This document shows positions 59,607 through 64,000 of a stretch of 64,000 nucleotides of DNA, piece by piece. A program made the translations under genes and the position numbers. Origin of the DNA: Leclercia adecarboxylata (lineage in GTDB: Bacteria; Pseudomonadota; Gammaproteobacteria; Enterobacterales; Enterobacteriaceae); contig NZ_CP035382.1 in the NCBI RefSeq assembly GCF_006874705.1, forward strand, positions 3,224,001 to 3,288,000, given 5' to 3'. A model generated the notes under the pieces. It saw only the letters and a list, made by a program, of their open reading frames with translations. It made no database searches and had not been told where the DNA came from. Numbering within the stretch: position 1 is the first letter of the stretch; each line of letters opens with the position of its first letter.

Positions 59607-60080
59607 ATGAACCGCCGTGCAGGTAAACCAACAACAAAAAAAATGACGCAACTGGTCAACGTCGAAGAGCATGTCGAAGGCTTTCGCCAGGTTCGCGAAG
59701 CGCATCGTCGCGAGCTGATCGATGATTATGTCGAGCTGATCTCCGATCTGATCCGTGAGGTGGGGGAGGCCCGTCAGGTGGATATGGCCGCACGCCTTGG
59801 CGTGTCGCAGCCGACGGTGGCAAAAATGCTCAAGCGTCTGGCAACAGTGGGTCTGATCGAAATGATCCCCTGGCGCGGGGTCTTTCTTACCCCGGAAGGG
59901 GAGAAGCTGGCGCAGGCGAGTCGCGAGCGCCATCAGATTGTCGAAAACTTCCTGCTGGTGCTGGGCGTCAGTCCCGACATCGCCCGCCGCGACGCCGAGG
60001 GCATGGAACATCACGTCAGCGAAGAGACGTTGCAGCAGTTCCTGGCCTTTACCCTTAAATATGGATCTTCCGCGGAATGA
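59607..60080 (+). CDS. mntR: Manganese-dependent regulator MntR
   Basis: 157 residues, DtxR family. Winged helix at about 55-85 ([20 protein letters not shown]); dimerisation and Mn-binding residues in [13 protein letters not shown] and EGMEHHVSE. With Mn bound it represses mntS and Mn import and activates export. Divergent from mntS; overlaps ybiR by four bases. Confidence 0.96.
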   Translation: MNRRAGKPTTKKMTQLVNVEEHVEGFRQVREAHRRELIDDYVELISDLIREVGEARQVDMAARLGVSQPTVAKMLKRLATVGLIEMIPWRGVFLTPEGEKLAQASRERHQIVENFLLVLGVSPDIARRDAEGMEHHVSEETLQQFLAFTLKYGSSAE

Positions 60081-61186
60081 CCCTGCCAGGCCTGCGGGCG
60101 CTGGCCCGCGATCGTTTCTTTCATCTGTTACTGGTGGTTGGGGCAGGGCTCAGTTTCCTGGTGCCCTTCGCACCTGAGCGCTGGCCTGACGCCATCGACT
60201 GGCACACCATCATTACCCTCGCCGGGTTGATGATGCTGACCAAAGGGGTCGAGCAGAGCGGTTTTTTTGACGTTCTGGGGCGCAAGATGGTGCGCCGTTT
60301 CGCCACCGAGCGACGGCTGACGCTGTTTATGGTCTTCTCTGCCGCGCTGCTCTCGACCTTTCTTACCAACGATGTGGCGCTCTTTATCGTGGTGCCGCTC
60401 ACCCTCACGCTGCGCAAGCTGTGCGAAATCCCGGTTAACCGGCTGATCATCTTTGAGGCGCTGGCGGTCAACGCCGGATCGCTGCTGACCCCGATTGGCA
60501 ACCCGCAAAACATCCTGCTGTGGGGGCGCTCCGGGCTGTCGTTTGCCGCTTTCACCTGGCAGATGGCGCCCCTGGCGCTGGTAATGGTGACAACCCTGAT
60601 GGCCCTGTGCTGGTTCGCCTTTCCGGCAACGCCGCTGCGCTACCACAGCGGCAATGCGGCGACCCAGTCGAAACCGCGGCTGGCGTGGAGCTGTCTGGCG
60701 CTCTATCTGGTGTTTCTGGTAGCCCTCGATCTCAAGCAGGAGCTGTGGGGCGTGCTGCTGGTGGCGGGAGGATTCCTGCTGCTGGCGCGCCGGGTGCTGA
60801 TAAGCGTCGACTGGACGCTGCTGCTGGTCTTTATGGCGATGTTTATCGACGTGCATCTGCTGATTCAGGTCCCGGCTTTACAGGGCGTGCTGCAAAACGT
60901 CACCCATCTGTCGCAGCCGGGCCTCTGGCTAACGGCCATCGGGCTGTCGCAGTTTATCAGCAACGTGCCGTCTACCATCCTGCTGCTTAACTACGTGCCG
61001 CCGACGGCGCTGCTGGCATGGGCGGTGAACGTAGGGGGCTTTGGCCTGCTGCCAGGATCCCTCGCAAACCTGATCGCCCTGCGTATGGCAAACGATCGCC
61101 GCATCTGGTGGCGCTTCCACCTCTGGTCTTTGCCAATGCTGGTCTGGGCCGGGCTCGTCGGATTCGGATTATTCCTTCTCATATAG
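60077..61186 (+). CDS. ybiR: CitM/ArsB-like membrane transporter YbiR
   Basis: 369 residues with about ten TM segments. Family motifs [13 protein letters not shown] and [18 protein letters not shown] recall ion-transporter superfamily anion carriers. Substrate unknown. The 4-base overlap with mntR suggests a shared transcript and perhaps a metal-related role. Confidence 0.92.
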   Translation: MTLPGLRALARDRFFHLLLVVGAGLSFLVPFAPERWPDAIDWHTIITLAGLMMLTKGVEQSGFFDVLGRKMVRRFATERRLTLFMVFSAALLSTFLTNDVALFIVVPLTLTLRKLCEIPVNRLIIFEALAVNAGSLLTPIGNPQNILLWGRSGLSFAAFTWQMAPLALVMVTTLMALCWFAFPATPLRYHSGNAATQSKPRLAWSCLALYLVFLVALDLKQELWGVLLVAGGFLLLARRVLISVDWTLLLVFMAMFIDVHLLIQVPALQGVLQNVTHLSQPGLWLTAIGLSQFISNVPSTILLLNYVPPTALLAWAVNVGGFGLLPGSLANLIALRMANDRRIWWRFHLWSLPMLVWAGLVGFGLFLLI

Positions 61187-61190
61187 TGCC

Positions 61191-61223
61191 ACATTTGTCA
61201 GTTTTTCCTGGCAAATGTATAGC
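61191..61223 (+). promoter_or_regulatory. Promoter overlapped by palindrome before the EmrA-like gene
   Basis: TTGTCA (61195-61200), 17 bases, TATAGC (61218-61223) form a good sigma-70 promoter. ACATTTGTCAG and CTGGCAAATGT (one mismatch) form an inverted repeat at 61191-61217 covering the -35 and spacer, typical of a repressor operator. The cognate regulator is not in the window. Confidence 0.55.
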
Positions 61224-61289
61224 AACGTCCTAACTTTAGTGGGCGGCATAAATTGTGATGCCGTTCACTAACAGGATGGATGCTGTTCT

Positions 61290-62381
61290 ATGGCGGAAGA
61301 AAATCAACCCTCAGAAAACACCGATAATAAAGAGACTGAACGTAAACGCCCCGGCAAAAAGCCGCTGATTATTCTCGGCATTGTGGTGATCGTGATGGTC
61401 ATCGTGGCGCTGGTATGGTGGTTTATGACCCGTAACCAGGAGACCACCGACGACGCCTTCACCGAAGGCGACGCCGTGACCATCGCCCCGAAAACCGCAG
61501 GCTATGTCACCGAGCTGCGGGTGCGCGATAACCAGCGGGTGAAAAAGGGCGATCTGCTGGTGACTATCGATCCCCGGGACACCAGCGCCCAGCGCGACCA
61601 GGCAAAAGCCCAGCTTGGCCTGGCCGAGGCCCAGCTTCATCAGGCCCAGGCGCAGCTGGCTCTCTCGAAGGTGCAGTATCCTGCCCAGCGTGATGAAGCC
61701 AACGCTCAGGTGATCAAAGCTCAGGCGGATCTTGCCAATGCCCAGGCGGAATATCGCCGCCAGCGCGGGGTCGATCCCCGCGCCACCACGCAACAGAGCA
61801 TCGACGCGGCCAACGCCCAGCTGCGCAGCGCCCAGGCCCAGCTTGCCAGCGCCAAAGCCCAGCTTGAGGTGGCCTCGCAGGTGCAGCTGCAAATTCGCCA
61901 GCAGGAGACCAACGTCGAAGCCCGGGAGCGTCAGGTGGAGCAGGCCCGCGCCCAGCTGGAGACCGCCGAGCTCAACCTCTCTTATACCCAGGTCCGCGCC
62001 CCCTTTGATGGCTACATCACCAAACGCAACGTCCAGACCGGCACCCTGGTGCAGGCGGGCACCGCGCTCTTCTCGCTGGTCTCGACCGATATCTGGGTGG
62101 TCGCCAACTTTAAAGAGTCGCAGCTGGAGCGAATGCGCCCCGGCAATAAGGTGACCCTGAGCGTGGACGCCTGGCCGGATCTGGAGCTGGAAGGGCATAT
62201 CGACTCTATCCAGCAGGGGAGCGGCTCGCGCTTCGCCGCCTTCCCGTCGGAGAACGCCACCGGCAACTTTGTGAAGATCGTCCAGCGCGTGCCGGTAAAA
62301 ATCGTTATCGACAAAGGTCTGGATCCCAACCAGCCGCTGCCGCTCGGCCTCTCGGTTGAACCTAAGGTCACCGTAGAATGA
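61290..62381 (+). CDS. EmrA/HlyD-family membrane fusion protein
   Basis: 363 residues. Charged cytosolic N-terminus, TM at about 27-46 (PLIILGIVVIVMVIVALVWW), biotinyl-lipoyl half-motifs (VTELRVRDNQRVKKGDLLV and VRAPFDGYITKRNVQTGTLV) and an Ala/Gln-rich coiled-coil hairpin at about 95-215. Periplasmic adaptor of a tripartite drug pump; overlaps the transporter gene by 4 bases. Multidrug adaptor like EmrA, but in a different locus from emrAB. Confidence 0.92.
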   Translation: MAEENQPSENTDNKETERKRPGKKPLIILGIVVIVMVIVALVWWFMTRNQETTDDAFTEGDAVTIAPKTAGYVTELRVRDNQRVKKGDLLVTIDPRDTSAQRDQAKAQLGLAEAQLHQAQAQLALSKVQYPAQRDEANAQVIKAQADLANAQAEYRRQRGVDPRATTQQSIDAANAQLRSAQAQLASAKAQLEVASQVQLQIRQQETNVEARERQVEQARAQLETAELNLSYTQVRAPFDGYITKRNVQTGTLVQAGTALFSLVSTDIWVVANFKESQLERMRPGNKVTLSVDAWPDLELEGHIDSIQQGSGSRFAAFPSENATGNFVKIVQRVPVKIVIDKGLDPNQPLPLGLSVEPKVTVE

Positions 62382-63949
62382 GTGAGCACAGCCACGAAAA
62401 CTGGCGGCCCGCCAGCAACCCGTGGGCGGTGGCGATTGTCGTCACCCTGGCGGTGTTTATGGAGATCCTGGACACCACTATCGTGAACGTGGCGCTGCCC
62501 CACGTGGCGGGCTCGCTCTCCGCCAGCTACGACGAATCCACCTGGGTGCTCACCAGCTATCTGGTGGCTAACGGCATCGTGCTGCCTATCTCGGCGTTTC
62601 TGAGCCGGGTCTTTGGCCGCAAGCAGTTCTTCCTGATCTGCATTGTGATGTTCACCGTCTGCTCCTTCCTGTGCGGCATCGCCACCGAGCTGTGGCAGAT
62701 CATCCTGTTTCGCATCATGCAGGGCTTCTTCGGCGGCGGGTTACAGCCCACCCAGCAGTCGGTGCTGCTCGACTACTTTAAGCCGGAAGATCGCGGCAAG
62801 GCTTTCGGCCTGTCGTCCATCGCCATTATCGTCGCCCCGGTGCTGGGGCCGACGCTCGGGGGCTGGATCACCGATAACTACTCCTGGCGCTGGGTATTCT
62901 TTATTAATATCCCGGTGGGTATCGTGACGGTGCTGGCGATCTACCAGCTGCTGGAAGATCCGCCCTGGGAGAGTAAATCGAAAGAGAAGATCCCTATCGA
63001 CTGGACGGGCATCGGCCTGATCGCGCTGGGTCTCGGTTGCCTGCAGGTGATGCTCGACCGGGGCGAGGACGAAGACTGGTTCAACTCGAACTTTACCCGC
63101 ACCTTCGCGGTGCTGACGCTGACTGGCATTATCGGTGCTATCTACTGGCTGCTGTATGCCAAAAAGCCGGTGGTGGATCTGCACTGCATGAAGGATAAAA
63201 ACTTTGCCGTCTCCAGCCTGCTGATGGCCGGGATGGCAATGATCCTGTACGGCAGCTCGGTGGTGATCCCGCAGCTGGCGCAGCAGGATCTGGGCTATAC
63301 CGCCACCTGGTCCGGGCTGGTGTTGTCGCCTGGGGCAATACTTATCGTCCTCACTATCCCGCTGGTGCTGAAGCTGATGCCGATTGTGCAGACGCGCTGG
63401 ATCATCGCCTTCGGCTTTACCTGCCTGGCGGTATCGTTCTTCTGGTCGCGGACGCTCACGCCGGATATCGACTTCGAGACCCTGGTGCTGTTCCGCAGCG
63501 CGCAGTCAATCGGGCTGGGGTTCCTGTTTGTGCCCCTGACCACCATCGCCTTTATCTCGATTCCCCGGCGGCTGAACGCCGACGCCGCGGCGCTCTTTAC
63601 CATGTTCCGCAACGTGGCGGGGTCGATCGGCATTTCGCTCTCGACGGCGGCCATTACCGAGCGCTCGCAGGCCCACAGCGCCCATCTGGCCACGCATACC
63701 TCGGCGTTCGACGAGCCGTTCCAGCACGCCATCCGCGAGATGGCGCAGGCGGTGCAGAACTTTACCACCCAGGTGGGCGACCCCGCCGGTATCGCTACCG
63801 GGCGCATGTACCAGGTGATGATCGAACAGTCGCGCTTCCTGGCCTACATCGACGTCTTCACCCTTCTGAGCGTGGTGGCCCTCTTACTGATTCCGTTTTG
63901 TTTGTTGCTCTCGCCGGTTAAGAGCGAGGGGAGTGCAGGAGCACACTGA
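62378..63949 (+). CDS. DHA2-family (EmrB-like) MFS efflux transporter
   Basis: 523 residues, 14 TM segments. Motif C-type LDTTIVNVALPHVAGSLSAS in TM1, motif A SRVFGRKQFF, and GFFGGGLQPTQQSVLLDYF. Proton-driven exporter for hydrophobic compounds in EmrB relatives; the true substrate is unknown. Coupled to the adaptor before and the outer membrane factor after it. Confidence 0.92.
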   Translation: MSEHSHENWRPASNPWAVAIVVTLAVFMEILDTTIVNVALPHVAGSLSASYDESTWVLTSYLVANGIVLPISAFLSRVFGRKQFFLICIVMFTVCSFLCGIATELWQIILFRIMQGFFGGGLQPTQQSVLLDYFKPEDRGKAFGLSSIAIIVAPVLGPTLGGWITDNYSWRWVFFINIPVGIVTVLAIYQLLEDPPWESKSKEKIPIDWTGIGLIALGLGCLQVMLDRGEDEDWFNSNFTRTFAVLTLTGIIGAIYWLLYAKKPVVDLHCMKDKNFAVSSLLMAGMAMILYGSSVVIPQLAQQDLGYTATWSGLVLSPGAILIVLTIPLVLKLMPIVQTRWIIAFGFTCLAVSFFWSRTLTPDIDFETLVLFRSAQSIGLGFLFVPLTTIAFISIPRRLNADAAALFTMFRNVAGSIGISLSTAAITERSQAHSAHLATHTSAFDEPFQHAIREMAQAVQNFTTQVGDPAGIATGRMYQVMIEQSRFLAYIDVFTLLSVVALLLIPFCLLLSPVKSEGSAGAH

Positions 63950-64000
63950 TGATTTGCAGACGTTTAAGCCCCCTGATGTTAATGCTGTTGCTGGCAGGCT
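63949..64000 (+). CDS. Outer membrane factor of the pump, 5' end only
   Basis: ATG 63949 overlaps the transporter stop (TGATG). The 17 residues seen, MICRRLSPLMLMLLLAG, are a lipoprotein-type signal sequence reaching LLAG, where a Cys would be expected next. Position after an EmrAB pair suggests a TolC/NodT-family channel; most of the gene is outside the window. Confidence 0.7.
   Translation, partial: MICRRLSPLMLMLLLAG

Overview
The window is chromosomal DNA of a member of the Enterobacteriaceae close to Enterobacter, Lelliottia, Leclercia or Klebsiella. Most of it follows the E. coli K-12 order from bio through uvrB, moa, ybh, rhlE, dinG, ybi, gln, dps and ompX to mntR. Protein lengths match E. 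coli closely, coding DNA is G+C-rich, and REP palindromes of enterobacterial type lie between many genes. A complete hutUH operon next to bioA, which K-12 lacks, points to the Klebsiella/Enterobacter/Citrobacter side. The species cannot be fixed from the sequence alone.

Layout. 1-4548: histidine utilisation (3' end of hutG, hutC, hutU, hutH), with a control region that looks arranged for CRP, Nac and HutC. 4615-10164: ybhB and the divergent biotin genes bioA / bioBFCD around a BirA operator. 10103-10798: an orphan UrtE-like ATPase with its own sigma-54 promoter and NtrC-like sites. 11545-18381: uvrB (LexA box), ybhK, moaABCDE behind a Moco riboswitch, and ybhL. 18447-24477: an inserted type VI secretion cassette (vgrG broken by a stop codon, DUF4123 adaptor, DUF3304 protein, Tle1/DUF2235-like effector) flanked by 17-bp direct repeats, with an IS481-type remnant on its left and an unusually long perfect hairpin on its right. 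24493-33686: ybhN-clsB-ybhP, ybhQ, and the cecR-ybhGFSR efflux operon with a perfect 32-bp palindromic operator. 33957-37594: rhlE and dinG. 37581-42912: a chaperone-usher fimbrial operon inserted between dinG and ybiB. 43189-52068: ybiB, ybiJ, ybiI, ybiX, fiu, mcbA, rlmF, ybiO. 52194-55301: glnHPQ (sigma-54/NtrC) and dps. 55583-61186: rhtA, ompX, opgE, the 41-residue mntS, mntR, ybiR. 61290-64000: an EmrAB-like tripartite pump cut by the window end.

Connections. Nitrogen control recurs: a Nac-type site at hut, NtrC/sigma-54 at glnHPQ, and a matching arrangement at the orphan ATPase. SOS control appears at uvrB and dinG, and the fimbrial insertion has separated ybiB from dinG. Metal control appears as a Fur box at fiu and an MntR box at mntS. 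The accessory parts are the type VI cassette, the fimbrial operon, the orphan ATPase and the terminal pump; the rest is ordinary core genome.

All calls come from reading the sequence and from remembered family features; no database search was run.
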